A stretch of 64,000 nucleotides of DNA from Rickettsiales bacterium (GCA_017999675.1 JAGNLL010000001.1:1-64000); one strand, 5' to 3'; positions 14,946 through 23,608 are shown, numbered from the stretch's first letter. Made by a program: numbers and translations. Notes: generated by a model from the letters alone, not told the origin.

Positions 14946-15551
14946 ATGTTCACCGGAATCATCACAAACCTAGCAACCGTTGAATCTGTAAGCCGCGGCA
15001 AGTCGCAAGATCTACTCTTAAAAATTTCTACCCAAAAAAATAAAATTGAGCGAAAGCTCGAAATCGGCTGCTCCATTGCCTGCAACGGTGTTTGTTTGAC
15101 TTTGGTGGAGAAAAAAGTTGCAGCAAAAAAAATTATTTTTTCCTTTCAAGCATCCCTTGAAACCTGCGACAAAACCACGCTAAACAGTTGGAAAATCGGC
15201 CAAGAAATTAACCTAGAATTTGCCTTAAGAATGGGCGACGAATTTGGTGGCCACATGGTTTTGGGTCACGTTGATGCAACCGCGCAAATTAAGGCTGTAA
15301 AACGCATTAAAGATTCACACAAATTCACTTTTTTAGCGCCAAAAAACTTAATGAAATTTATTAGCGAAAAAGGCTCAGTCACGCTGGACGGCGTTTCGCT
15401 AACGGTTAACGAAGTGGAAAAAAACCAATTCAGCGTCAATGTAATTGCTCACACCCTTGCTAACACTGCTTTTAAAAATGCTGCAGTTGGCGATGTAGTG
15501 AACTTAGAAATTGATGCAATCGCACGCTACGTTTCAAAATTAATTAAATAA
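14946..15551 (+). CDS. ribE: Riboflavin synthase alpha subunit
   Basis: Catalyses dismutation of two 6,7-dimethyl-8-ribityllumazines to riboflavin. The 201 residues show two lumazine-binding repeats, starting with MFTGIIT and SIACNGVCLTL, then the second repeat with MVLGHVDA and SVTLDGVSLTVN. It lies 4 bp after rpoH and 1 bp before ribBA, an apparent operon. No FMN riboswitch is visible upstream; rpoH occupies that space. The lumazine synthase gene is not in the window. Confidence 0.95.
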   Translation: MFTGIITNLATVESVSRGKSQDLLLKISTQKNKIERKLEIGCSIACNGVCLTLVEKKVAAKKIIFSFQASLETCDKTTLNSWKIGQEINLEFALRMGDEFGGHMVLGHVDATAQIKAVKRIKDSHKFTFLAPKNLMKFISEKGSVTLDGVSLTVNEVEKNQFSVNVIAHTLANTAFKNAAVGDVVNLEIDAIARYVSKLIK

Positions 15552-15552
15552 A

Positions 15553-16656
15553 ATGTCACACAATTACCTCGCTACAATTCCCGAAATCATCGCTGAAGCG
15601 AAAGCCGGAAAAATGTTCATATTAGTTGACGACGAAGGTCGTGAAAATGAAGGCGATTTGGTAATTCCTGCCCAAATGTGCGACGACACAAAAATCAATT
15701 TCATGGCCAAACATGGTCGCGGGTTGATTTGTTTGACACTTACAGAATCAAGAGTTGCTGAGCTTGAATTACCTTTCATGTCTTCTAACAACGAGTCACG
15801 CAACAAAACTGCTTTTACAATTTCAATTGAAGCGCGAGATGGCATTTCCACCGGCATTTCGGCATTTGACCGCGCCAAAACTGTGGCTGATGCGATTGAT
15901 CCAAAAAAAGGTAAAGAATCAATTGTGAGTCCCGGACACATCTTTCCACTTAAAGCCCAAAATGGCGGCGTGTTAGTTCGCGCTGGCCACACCGAAGCAG
16001 CAGTTGATATTGCGCGCCTTGCCGAGTTAAACCCATCTGGCGTGATCTGCGAAATAATGAATGACGACGGCTCAATGGCGCGCATGCCCGACCTCATTAA
16101 ATTTGCTCAAACCCACCAAATGAAAATCGCCACAATTGCCGATTTAATTGAGTATCGCCGCAAAAACGAAAAATTAATTGAGGTTGTAAGCCAACAAAAA
16201 TTTGTCAGCAAAATTGCCGGCGAACTAGATGCTACAATCTATCGCAGCAAAATTGACGGCGTTGAGCACATTGCTTTGGTGAAGGGAAAAATTACTGCAG
16301 ATGCACCAACTCTGGTTCGCATGCACCATCTAAATATTTTAAGCGACTGTTTGGACGACGCACAAAACGCTCGCAGCGGGCTTTTGGCAAAGGCGCTGGC
16401 AAAAATTGCAAAAAATGAAAGTGGGGTTTTGGTTTTGATTAGACAACCAAACGAGTCGATTTCGCACCTACTTGGCGAAGGAAAAAACCTACCAAGCAAC
16501 AAAGAAAAAGAACTAAGAAATTACGGCACTGGCGCGCAGATTTTGTCAGATTTGGGAGTTAAAAATATGACGCTGCTGACTAATTCGAAGAAGTCGGTGA
16601 TTGGCCTTGATGGCTACGGAATTAAGATTTGCGGGTATGAGGAGTTGGAGGGATAA
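15553..16656 (+). CDS. ribBA: 3,4-dihydroxy-2-butanone 4-phosphate synthase with degenerate GTP cyclohydrolase II-like domain
   Basis: The N-terminal half (about residues 1-205) is an intact RibB domain with DDEGRENEGDL, the RAGHTEAAVDIARL motif and EIMNDDGSMAR, and should convert ribulose 5-phosphate to DHBP. The C-terminal half aligns with RibA (VRMHH..., NYGTGAQILSDLGV, LLTN), but the zinc-binding three-cysteine loop is missing: only one Cys remains near residue 261. GTP cyclohydrolase activity is therefore unlikely from this gene, a situation described for other alphaproteobacterial RibBA proteins. A separate RibA would be needed elsewhere. Confidence 0.9.
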   Translation: MSHNYLATIPEIIAEAKAGKMFILVDDEGRENEGDLVIPAQMCDDTKINFMAKHGRGLICLTLTESRVAELELPFMSSNNESRNKTAFTISIEARDGISTGISAFDRAKTVADAIDPKKGKESIVSPGHIFPLKAQNGGVLVRAGHTEAAVDIARLAELNPSGVICEIMNDDGSMARMPDLIKFAQTHQMKIATIADLIEYRRKNEKLIEVVSQQKFVSKIAGELDATIYRSKIDGVEHIALVKGKITADAPTLVRMHHLNILSDCLDDAQNARSGLLAKALAKIAKNESGVLVLIRQPNESISHLLGEGKNLPSNKEKELRNYGTGAQILSDLGVKNMTLLTNSKKSVIGLDGYGIKICGYEELEG

Positions 16657-16766
16657 AAAAAGACCGTCGGTTGAGCGGAGTCGAAACCAACGGAAGGTTC
16701 CTGCTTCATTAGCGAGGCAGGAACCTTCCGTTGGTTTCGACTCCGCTCAACCGACGGTCTTTTTTT
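16655..16766. repeat. Long inverted repeat (family A), 50-bp arms
   Basis: Arms 16655-16704 and 16717-16766 are perfect complements around a 12-base loop; the core contains GGTTGAGCGGAGTCGAAACC. Outer A and T tracts make it a strong bidirectional terminator candidate between the convergent ribBA and lipoprotein genes. The ribBA stop codon overlaps its first base pairs. The same core recurs at 40403-40530 and, inside a coding region, at 49934-50043. Confidence 0.92.
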
Positions 16767-16775
16767 GTTTAAACA

Positions 16776-17210
16776 CTACCTCCACCCCAACACCGAATAT
16801 CCATTTTGCGCCAAACAATTTGAAACGTAGCGCTGTTTGATCTGATCTGGTTTTACTTTATCTTCCCCCGCAACCGAAAGAGCGCCAATTACCGCCCCTA
16901 CCCCAGCACCAACCAGGCCGCCAGTTAGTCCAGATTTTAAACCTCTATTTCCAAAAATTAATCCCGTTGCCGCACCAACAACTCCACCCACAACGGCGTT
17001 ACGACCCGCTTCTTTAGCAGCGCGCTCGGCTTTATATTTGTCTAAATATTCGTCAGCAGCTTTTTTGCAAAAGGCAAAATCTTGCTGCGCACGCTCTTCA
17101 CCAACAGCCAAATATTTTTCATTTTGGTCAAAGATTGGCTTGTACGAAGCGCAAGCGGCTAGAGAGAAAATTGTAAAAATAATTACAAAATTTTTGATTA
17201 AGTTTTTCAT
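16776..17210 (-). CDS. Glycine-zipper lipoprotein
   Basis: A 144-residue predicted lipoprotein: a Lys/Asn-rich n-region, a hydrophobic segment, then the lipobox LAAC with Cys at residue 20 from the chosen ATG (17210). A glycine-zipper stretch follows (about residues 68-115: AVVGGVVGAATGLIFG and GGLVGAGVGAVIGAL), resembling the 17-kDa surface antigen/Glycine-zipper 2TM group found in Rickettsiales and many proteobacteria. Two further Cys lie outside the lipobox. It is probably anchored in the outer membrane. An in-frame start 69 bases upstream is rejected because it would bury the signal peptide. Downstream of the VirB6-like gene, same strand. Confidence 0.8.
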   Translation of the reverse strand: MKNLIKNFVIIFTIFSLAACASYKPIFDQNEKYLAVGEERAQQDFAFCKKAADEYLDKYKAERAAKEAGRNAVVGGVVGAATGLIFGNRGLKSGLTGGLVGAGVGAVIGALSVAGEDKVKPDQIKQRYVSNCLAQNGYSVLGWR

Positions 17211-17373
17211 GCTTTTGGTTTTTTTGGCGAAGTTTGGAATCAGTATTTTGGTGTAAAAATCTAGATTCAAAAACACCACTTCTTGAAGAGGTAGATGACC
17301 TAGAACTTGTAGAACTCACACTATCTTCTGCATTGTTGGAAACAACTGAAGATGACACTTCTTTTTCAGTCCC
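17211..17373 (-). other. In-frame Ser-rich continuation after the VirB6-like stop codon
   Basis: Reading on past the stop codon at 17376-17374, the same frame stays open for about 80 codons, to 17128 inside the lipoprotein gene. The first 30 or so are strongly Ser/Thr-rich and low-complexity (e.g. DSVSSTSSRSSTSSRS at about 17330-17280), like the disordered tail of the VirB6-like protein itself. This may be a tail cut off by a nonsense mutation, or chance composition. No start codon or ribosome-binding site supports a separate gene. Confidence 0.35.
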
Positions 17374-20300
17374 TTATTTATCGTTAGAGTGATCTGCTCC
17401 ACCACCGCCAGATTTGGCTGAGCGATCACCTCCAACAGAGTCAGATTTGGCTGAGCGATCACCTCCAACAGAGCCAGATTCGGCTGAGTGATCACCTACA
17501 CCAGTGTCAGATTTGGCTGAGTGATCACCTCCATTGCCGCCACCACCACCGCCACCAGATACAGACTTGCCTTTACTGCCCAATTTTCTTATTGCACCCA
17601 TTGCGCCACCAGCAACTTCTCCCCCTTTACGCAATGCCGCACCTCCCAACTTTTTTGCTGCTCCCTTGCCTCGATCTTGCAAAGATTTGAGGGCACCACC
17701 CAAGCTTTTTGCAAAACCCTCAACGCTGCCAAAATTACTTTTGATAGTCGCTCCACCCACAAGCTCACCGGCAATTCTGGGGATTATATCTAAAAACTGC
17801 AGAAAGACGAACATTACTAAAGCGCCTCTTATTATCGTCATCACCTTCTCTTTATTCATCGACATCAACACCGGAAGGCCAATTCCAATAGGTTCAAGAC
17901 CACTGAAAGTGTCAATTTCGGCGGTTCTAAAGATACAGTAAATGCTGGTGCTGTTGCCGCTAGAAGTATGTTTGCCATTAACCGATGGGTTAGCAATTAA
18001 AACGTCGCCAATACTGCTATTGTCGCAAATAATTTTCTTTGGCACGTTTTTGCCATCGCCACTAAATCTAACCTCCCCAACAATTACGTGATCAAAAATG
18101 GCAATGAAAACGCCAAGATAGGCGAAGAGAATCATTGGCTGTAAACTGATGCCCATCAGCTGTTTTCGCCACCCATCAAAAATACCCTTGGTGCGCGCAA
18201 ACATGGCGCAAGTAATGGTAATTGGCGACACGTAGATCAATAAAATAATTGCGGTGGTTGCAAGCAAGAAAACATGCAGCGCCCTAACCACAATCATAAA
18301 CATGACAAAGGCCAAGAACAGCGAGCCTAAAACAAATAAAATGCCGGCACCAAAATCTAAAAACCCGCCCAAAATCATGAAGAGTAAATTTGGCACCGAA
18401 ACTTCAGGGCCATAACCTATTGCGCGCGCTAGTTTGCAATCGAGAGTGTCCCAAACTCTTAAATATTCTTTTCCCGGTGGATAAGCTGGGTTGTCGTATT
18501 TAGTCGCACTGTTGCTATCGGCGTAGTTTATTTTTGGAAATTGACAACCGTCTAAGCTGTCGGGATCGCCCGACTCATCAAGCCTAAATGACAGTTCCGA
18601 CATGGCGCCAGAAAAGCCAATAACACCGTCCATAAAACCAGACTGCCAGCCATCGCCAACAGCAAAAAACATCACCAAACAAAGTTTGACAAGATATGTC
18701 ATCAAGGCCTTTTTGTTGAATGAATCAACTTTTGGCACCCCAAGCAAAATCATGTATCCAAAGGCTATAATCGAAACTATTAAGCCCATCTTAATGGCAA
18801 GCTTCAGATTCTTTTGTATTTTGATAAAAAAAGAATCTCCCGCCAATTGATCGCCTTCTTTATAAACATATCCGGTCGAACATTCTCCATTTGGGTTTGG
18901 TCGCTCCGAAGCGCTTACGCACCTTGTTGCCCCAGCTTTGTTTAAAAGAATATTTTCCATGCTTTCTTTAAAGCACTGCGCCATTGGCGCTGAAAAGTGG
19001 CGGGTATTGGTTGGCACTACCTGCGTGCTAAAACCATAAACATTTTGTGAGTCGCCTTTAAGGTCACGACAGGCCCCTGAAATCCAAGCGCCGCTTAAAT
19101 TGCTTGAGTAAATATAAGGAACGATTGGCAATTTAGAGCAGTGATTCATGTATTGGCAGTAGTTGGTGACGTTGCCATTTCTATCAATTTCTTTTTTTTC
19201 GGTGCCGCCTCCAAGCAAGTGATTGTAAGGGCAAACCGAATAGGTTTTAGCGCAAATATAATTTTGCTCCACCTTACTTTCATAAACTTCAAACGTAATG
19301 TCTGAAACGTCGCAGAAGGTTCCAGCCGAACAAAACTTGTGATTATATTTGCCCATCGTTGTGCCAATAAAATCTCTGTGCTGAATGCAAATAGACTTCT
19401 GACTTTTTGCCCTACAGCAATCGTAGGCCCCTTGGGTTTCTGGCGTAACACCCCCAGATAAAAATCTGTGACAAGCATAAACCGGAGCCGATCCGCCTCC
19501 GCCCGTCATGTAATATCTTTGGTTTTCACTAGTATATCCGAGATATTCTTGTCTTTTTTCTTGATCTGACGCCCAAGGGTTAGAACAAGCACCATCACCG
19601 TTATCTTCAAACTCAACACCGCCATAAATATATTCGCGGTAATATTTGTTAGTTAGAGAAACTTTTGACGGAAAATTATTTTCTCCCAAGCAGCTAGAGT
19701 CTGGAACAGCTCCTGCTGAAAAAGCTTTACCCAAGCAATTAAACGAACCCTGAACATATCTATCCACAACCCCAGAAAGACCTCCATCACTAGCCTTAGA
19801 CAAAACAGCAGCACAATTACTACCTATCTTTCCGTTACCTTCAAAAAGCTGCTTTAGGCATATTTGATAAGGCCCTTTATCCTTAATGCGCAAACCGGTT
19901 TCGGGATCTGACTTCCATTCATTCCAGTCATGACCGCAAATACGGGCATTTTCGTAAGTACCTTTGGCTAAACCCCAAGTACCAGCCAGAGTAGCAACTG
20001 CAGTGTTAAATATTGCTACATAACTAGCGTAAGATGAACAACACATGGCAGTGTCTCTAGAGGCCAAAGCTGTTTGAGCAGTAGTGTATGGACAATTAGC
20101 AGTTGCGGGAGGCGTGCATGATATTGTATTTGCGGCACTAGCAGTTGCAAGCTCAGCCCCTCTAGATCCACAAAGCCCACTATATCTGTAAAGCGCCTGC
20201 TGCGAAGTTGCTATTAACATTGGCGAGGTGGGACTAAATCTAACTGCCTTTTCTTCACTAGCTTTCTTTGGCTTTCCATAATCATTTGTAGGCGTGCAAG

Positions 20301-20616
20301 TGCCGGGGGTTTTAAATTTACCGTAACCTATACCATCCATAACCTGGCCAGCCCCAACCAACAAGGCTCCGACTCCACCGATAAATCCAGCGCAGACTGG
20401 ATTTGTAATCTCCCAATTCAAATCCTTGTTTTCTGTAAATGGGTCAAACTTAAGATTGTTGCCATTACACATGTGATTATCGCGATAAACCGTATCGCTT
20501 CTTACGCCTTCATAAATCGCGTAAGCCTGACTTGGGGCAAAAACAGCAGACAGCATCAAAACACAGCAAAGTAGCTGACGTAGCAATTTGTGGAAGGCGC
20601 TACTTAGAGGCATCAA
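17374..20616 (-). CDS. VirB6/TrbL-like type IV secretion membrane protein with large Cys-rich ectodomain
   Basis: A 1080-residue polytopic protein. A signal peptide ends near residue 33 (PSQAYA). Residues about 34-600 form a large Cys-rich, presumably periplasmic domain. From about 610 to 950 come several hydrophobic helices (LAIKMGLIVSIIAFGYMIL, LLFMILGGFLDFGAGILFVL, VFLLATTAIILLIYV) that fit the VirB6/TrbL inner-membrane channel component. The C-terminus is Gly-rich with four 11-residue repeats. Rickettsiales carry several VirB6 paralogues with such extended ectodomains. It overlaps the 3' end of hisG by 17 bp; no other vir gene lies in the window, so partners must be elsewhere. The start could be either Met of the initial Met-Met. 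Confidence 0.85.
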   Translation of the reverse strand: MMPLSSAFHKLLRQLLCCVLMLSAVFAPSQAYAIYEGVRSDTVYRDNHMCNGNNLKFDPFTENKDLNWEITNPVCAGFIGGVGALLVGAGQVMDGIGYGKFKTPGTCTPTNDYGKPKKASEEKAVRFSPTSPMLIATSQQALYRYSGLCGSRGAELATASAANTISCTPPATANCPYTTAQTALASRDTAMCCSSYASYVAIFNTAVATLAGTWGLAKGTYENARICGHDWNEWKSDPETGLRIKDKGPYQICLKQLFEGNGKIGSNCAAVLSKASDGGLSGVVDRYVQGSFNCLGKAFSAGAVPDSSCLGENNFPSKVSLTNKYYREYIYGGVEFEDNGDGACSNPWASDQEKRQEYLGYTSENQRYYMTGGGGSAPVYACHRFLSGGVTPETQGAYDCCRAKSQKSICIQHRDFIGTTMGKYNHKFCSAGTFCDVSDITFEVYESKVEQNYICAKTYSVCPYNHLLGGGTEKKEIDRNGNVTNYCQYMNHCSKLPIVPYIYSSNLSGAWISGACRDLKGDSQNVYGFSTQVVPTNTRHFSAPMAQCFKESMENILLNKAGATRCVSASERPNPNGECSTGYVYKEGDQLAGDSFFIKIQKNLKLAIKMGLIVSIIAFGYMILLGVPKVDSFNKKALMTYLVKLCLVMFFAVGDGWQSGFMDGVIGFSGAMSELSFRLDESGDPDSLDGCQFPKINYADSNSATKYDNPAYPPGKEYLRVWDTLDCKLARAIGYGPEVSVPNLLFMILGGFLDFGAGILFVLGSLFLAFVMFMIVVRALHVFLLATTAIILLIYVSPITITCAMFARTKGIFDGWRKQLMGISLQPMILFAYLGVFIAIFDHVIVGEVRFSGDGKNVPKKIICDNSSIGDVLIANPSVNGKHTSSGNSTSIYCIFRTAEIDTFSGLEPIGIGLPVLMSMNKEKVMTIIRGALVMFVFLQFLDIIPRIAGELVGGATIKSNFGSVEGFAKSLGGALKSLQDRGKGAAKKLGGAALRKGGEVAGGAMGAIRKLGSKGKSVSGGGGGGGNGGDHSAKSDTGVGDHSAESGSVGGDRSAKSDSVGGDRSAKSGGGGADHSNDK
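17398..17529 (-). repeat. Four 33-bp coding repeats in VirB6-like tail
   Basis: Residues 1030-1073 consist of four imperfect 11-residue units of the type GDHSAKSDTGV / GDRSAKSDSVG, followed by a partial ADHS unit. The nucleotide units are also similar (GATTTGGCTGAGCGATC on the + strand), which indicates recent tandem expansion and potential copy-number variation. Confidence 0.85.
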
Positions 20617-21238
20617 AAAGTTTTATTAGCTGATTTATTTCGGAGTTTTCTGTTTTGAAAGAGGCGCGGTTAACCGTCAAGAACGAAGTCACGTCGAGAA
20701 TTTTTTGCAGCTCCAGCATGTCGTTTTCAAGCAAAGTTTTGCCGCTGCTCACTAAATCTAAAATAAAATCGCACAGCTTTAATTGCGGCGCGATTTCGAT
20801 TGAACCGTTTAGCTTAATGGCCTCAGCCTGAATGCCGATTTCTGAAAAATAATTCGCCGCAATTGCCGTGTATTTTGTAGCAATACGAATGTGGCTGCGT
20901 TTTGCTAAATCAAGATCAACCGATTTTTTTGCCGCAATCGACAAGCGACATTTGCCAATGCCTAAATCAAGTACGGGGAAAATTTCTGGTGACGAAAACT
21001 CTTTCAAAACATCAAGCCCACAAATGCCAAGATCAGCCGCACCAAATTTTACGAAGGTGGCCACGTCGAAGCTGCGAACTTTTACGAGATCGAGGTTTTT
21101 GCGGTTGGTTGAAAAAACTAATTTGCGCGAAGATTCGTTGAAAAAATCAGCTTCAGGAATGATGTCGGCTTTGGTTAGAAGAGGGGTTAGCTCTTCGAGG
21201 ATGCGGCCTTTTGGAACGGCGAATGTTAGTTTTTTCAT
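20600..21238 (-). CDS. hisG: ATP phosphoribosyltransferase, short form
   Basis: HisG condenses ATP with PRPP in the first step of histidine biosynthesis. At 212 residues it is the short form lacking the C-terminal regulatory domain, which normally needs HisZ as partner; hisZ is not in the window. The N-terminal TFAVPKGRILEE, the DLGICGLDVL segment and the PRPP-binding DLVSSGKTLLEN are present. Its last 17 bases overlap the start of the VirB6-like gene. A family-B inverted repeat lies about 40 bp upstream of its start. The leader is A/T-rich with no ribosome-binding motif. Confidence 0.95.
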   Translation of the reverse strand: MKKLTFAVPKGRILEELTPLLTKADIIPEADFFNESSRKLVFSTNRKNLDLVKVRSFDVATFVKFGAADLGICGLDVLKEFSSPEIFPVLDLGIGKCRLSIAAKKSVDLDLAKRSHIRIATKYTAIAANYFSEIGIQAEAIKLNGSIEIAPQLKLCDFILDLVSSGKTLLENDMLELQKILDVTSFLTVNRASFKTENSEINQLIKLFDASK

Positions 21239-21275
21239 TTTGTTAAATTAATTTACACGAAGATGTTGTTGGGCC

Positions 21276-21365
21276 ATGGATTGCCGCGCTGCGCTCGCAA
21301 TGACGGAAGATGGAACGAGATATTTTTCCAACCTCCGTCATTGCGAGCGCAGCGCGGCAATCCAT
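21276..21365. repeat. Inverted repeat (family B), 32-bp arms
   Basis: Arms 21276-21307 and 21334-21365 are exact complements; the core is GATTGCCGCGCTGCGCTCGC followed by AATGACGG. A 26-base loop separates them. It sits between two co-oriented genes (outer-membrane protein gene upstream, hisG downstream). The same core recurs at 23398-23518 and as a single diverged arm at 38587-38615. Confidence 0.9.
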
Positions 21366-21377
21366 TGTGCAACGACC

Positions 21378-22604
21378 TCAAAACCCTTTTTGATAACGCA
21401 CCAGCGCTCCTAAAGAATTTCTACTCTCCAAACTAGTCTTAAAATTATCCCTCTGGTTTCTATACCCCGCCTGCAAAATCAGCCTGTCAAAAAACGCATT
21501 TTTACCAAACTCATAACCAAACGAAATCTCACTCGAATTTTTGTCGTAGCTGTCACCACCTAAAACCGCGTGATGCTGTTTGGCATATCCCAAAGTGACG
21601 CGCCAATTTGAACTAAACCGCGCAATCACGTTACCGGTAAAATAGTCTTGTTGCGCATCGGCATTACCGCCAAAATTTTTCACCGAAGCATATTCAAGCA
21701 AACCATCCAAAACCAAAAAATCTTTGACCGGATATTTGTAATTCATACCCGCAACCCAAGCTTTTTGGTCAGCAATTTTAGCCGGCGTCACCGCACTAGC
21801 GCGGCTATTAACCGCCAAATTTTCGTAAGCAAAATGATAGGTTAAGCGCTCTTTTGGCGCAAAATCAAAATCAATGTCGAGCGATCCAACGTAAGAAGCC
21901 AGTGACCTAGTGTCACCCACAGCCGCGTCAGACTTGTGCCGTGAGTCACGCGAAGTGATTGTTGAATTGTCAAAATTTTTGCGGTCGTTGGTAAAAAACG
22001 CGTAGCCAAATTCGTAGCGGCCGGTTTTTTTGCTGTCACCGAGTCGGTAAATTCCGTTAAAGCCGAGTTTTTCTCTTTGGCGATAATTTTCGGCAATTTC
22101 GTAAACCCAAAGCCCGCGATTAAAACGCCAAGCCGAGCCAAAATTTGGGTTAAATTTGCCCAAAACTAATGCGTGTTTTTTGCCTTCGTAAGCAAGGTTT
22201 AACTCTTCAACAAAAAGGCCTTCATTTTCAAAAGTGCGATCTCCCCCACCATTTGGCAAAGCGCTTCTTCTGCTATCTTCTAAGGCTTGTCTTGCTTGGC
22301 TAAATCTTAAAAAAGCATTGGCCGAAAAATTTTTGGCAAAGTTAAAAGACGAATTTAAGCGGCCGCGCGAGCCAATTTCTTTAAACTCATTTTGACGATT
22401 AGTGCTTTGATATTCGTCGTTAAGACTCACATCGTAGATAAAAAGATTGCTAAATTTTGGTTTAAAAACTTCGCCTTCTTGCGCCAAAATTTCGTCAGAT
22501 TTTTTTAAAATTAGCTGATTGATAATTCCAAAATTCACCTCTTCCTGCGCAAAAACTTCGCACGAAAAAAACGCGAAAATTAGAAAAAAATAAAAGATTT
22601 TCAT
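21378..22604 (-). CDS. Predicted outer-membrane beta-barrel (porin-like) protein
   Basis: A 408-residue protein with a clear signal peptide (MKIFYFFLIFAFFSCEVFA, cleavage near residue 19). The body alternates polar and aromatic residues in amphipathic strands typical of a barrel, and the last residue is Phe (YQKGF), the usual outer-membrane assembly signal. The segments LVLGKFNPNFGSAWRFNRGL and LQAGYRNQRDN are barrel-like. I do not recognise a specific family. A general porin or substrate channel is inferred. It is divergent from the TauE-type exporter gene with a 70-bp gap. Confidence 0.75.
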   Translation of the reverse strand: MKIFYFFLIFAFFSCEVFAQEEVNFGIINQLILKKSDEILAQEGEVFKPKFSNLFIYDVSLNDEYQSTNRQNEFKEIGSRGRLNSSFNFAKNFSANAFLRFSQARQALEDSRRSALPNGGGDRTFENEGLFVEELNLAYEGKKHALVLGKFNPNFGSAWRFNRGLWVYEIAENYRQREKLGFNGIYRLGDSKKTGRYEFGYAFFTNDRKNFDNSTITSRDSRHKSDAAVGDTRSLASYVGSLDIDFDFAPKERLTYHFAYENLAVNSRASAVTPAKIADQKAWVAGMNYKYPVKDFLVLDGLLEYASVKNFGGNADAQQDYFTGNVIARFSSNWRVTLGYAKQHHAVLGGDSYDKNSSEISFGYEFGKNAFFDRLILQAGYRNQRDNFKTSLESRNSLGALVRYQKGF

Positions 22605-22674
22605 TGATTGCTTTTAACTTGAGGGGGACTGATTTTGCGGCCTAATTTTTGGCCTTTAATTTTTCTTAAGCAAA

Positions 22675-23391
22675 ATGTCAGTCGCACTCTTAATCGCAAT
22701 AAGTTTTTCCCTCGGTTTTTTTGTTGAAAGCATTGTTGGCTTTGGCGGCGGATTAATCGCCTACGCCATTCTCGGTTTTGTCACCGACCTCAAAACAATG
22801 ATCCTTGCCGGACTCTACATTGGTACCTGCTCAAGCGCCTACATTGCATACACCGATTTTAAATCTTTCGACAAAAAAATATTCAAAAGCTTAGTGCCGC
22901 TTTGTCTTGCCGGCACCATTTTTGGCGTGTTTATTTTTAGCAAACTTTCACCTGAATCTTTGTCGCTAATTTTTGGCATTTTGCTTATTTCGCTGGCCGT
23001 AAAAACCATGTTTTTTGACAAGTTTACTTTTCCAAAAATCTTCAAACAAAAATTGCTTTTTATTGGCGGCATTTCGCAAGGCGCTTTTGGCATTGGCGGG
23101 CCTTTTGTTGCAAATGCTTTGAAAGATGAGTTCAAAAATAAATCAAATTTTCGCACTACTTTGGCGGTGTTTTTTACGGTGTTTAATTTGGTGAGAATTG
23201 CTCAGCTTTCAGTTCAGGGCGAAATTAAGCCTGAGTTTTTTGGCGAAATTTGGTGGACGGTAATTCCGGTGTTTTTGGCAATTCAAATTGGCTACAGAAT
23301 TCACCTAAAAATTAGTGAAAATGTTTTTAAGAAATTGATTGGGTTAATGACGATTTTGGCGGGATTGAAGTTTTTGTCGAAGGTGTTTTAA
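22675..23391 (+). CDS. TauE/SafE-family sulfite/organosulfur anion exporter
   Basis: A 238-residue integral membrane protein with about seven to eight hydrophobic segments. The N-terminal motif SIVGFGGGLIAYAIL and the internal half-repeat GISQGAFGIGGPFVANAL are the two signature repeats of the TauE/SafE (formerly DUF81) family. Family members export sulfite, sulfoacetate or related anions, but the substrate cannot be read from the sequence. It ends just before a family-B inverted repeat, which may terminate its transcript. Confidence 0.88.
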   Translation: MSVALLIAISFSLGFFVESIVGFGGGLIAYAILGFVTDLKTMILAGLYIGTCSSAYIAYTDFKSFDKKIFKSLVPLCLAGTIFGVFIFSKLSPESLSLIFGILLISLAVKTMFFDKFTFPKIFKQKLLFIGGISQGAFGIGGPFVANALKDEFKNKSNFRTTLAVFFTVFNLVRIAQLSVQGEIKPEFFGEIWWTVIPVFLAIQIGYRIHLKISENVFKKLIGLMTILAGLKFLSKVF

Positions 23392-23397
23392 GGGCCA

Positions 23398-23518
23398 TGG
23401 ATTGCCGCGCTGCGCTCGCAATGACGTACGGTGGAGAATGCAATCTCCCCACCGAACGTAATGATGGAGAGTGGGACCTCCCCACCGTACGTCATTGCGA
23501 GCGCAGCGCGGCAATCCA
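23398..23518. repeat. Inverted repeat (family B), 37-bp arms with nested hairpins
   Basis: Arms 23398-23434 and 23482-23518 pair perfectly. The outer 29 bases equal those of the 21276 element. The 47-base interior holds further short complementary blocks (CTCCCCACC near 23444 and GGTGG at the arm ends), so alternative folds are possible. It lies directly after the TauE-type gene. Confidence 0.9.
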
Positions 23519-23608
23519 GAACTCGTCACAACAAAAATTTTCAACACTTGAAAAAACAAACCCCCAAAACTACTTAACCCCCCAACAAAAAACTTCCAAA
23601 AAAATTTA

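Noticed and set aside
16601-16840. Open frame of 79 codons through the family-A repeat after ribBA
   Set aside because: It starts inside ribBA and is open only because the repeat arm lacks stops. No ribosome-binding site or independent composition supports it, in contrast to the frame at 49918.
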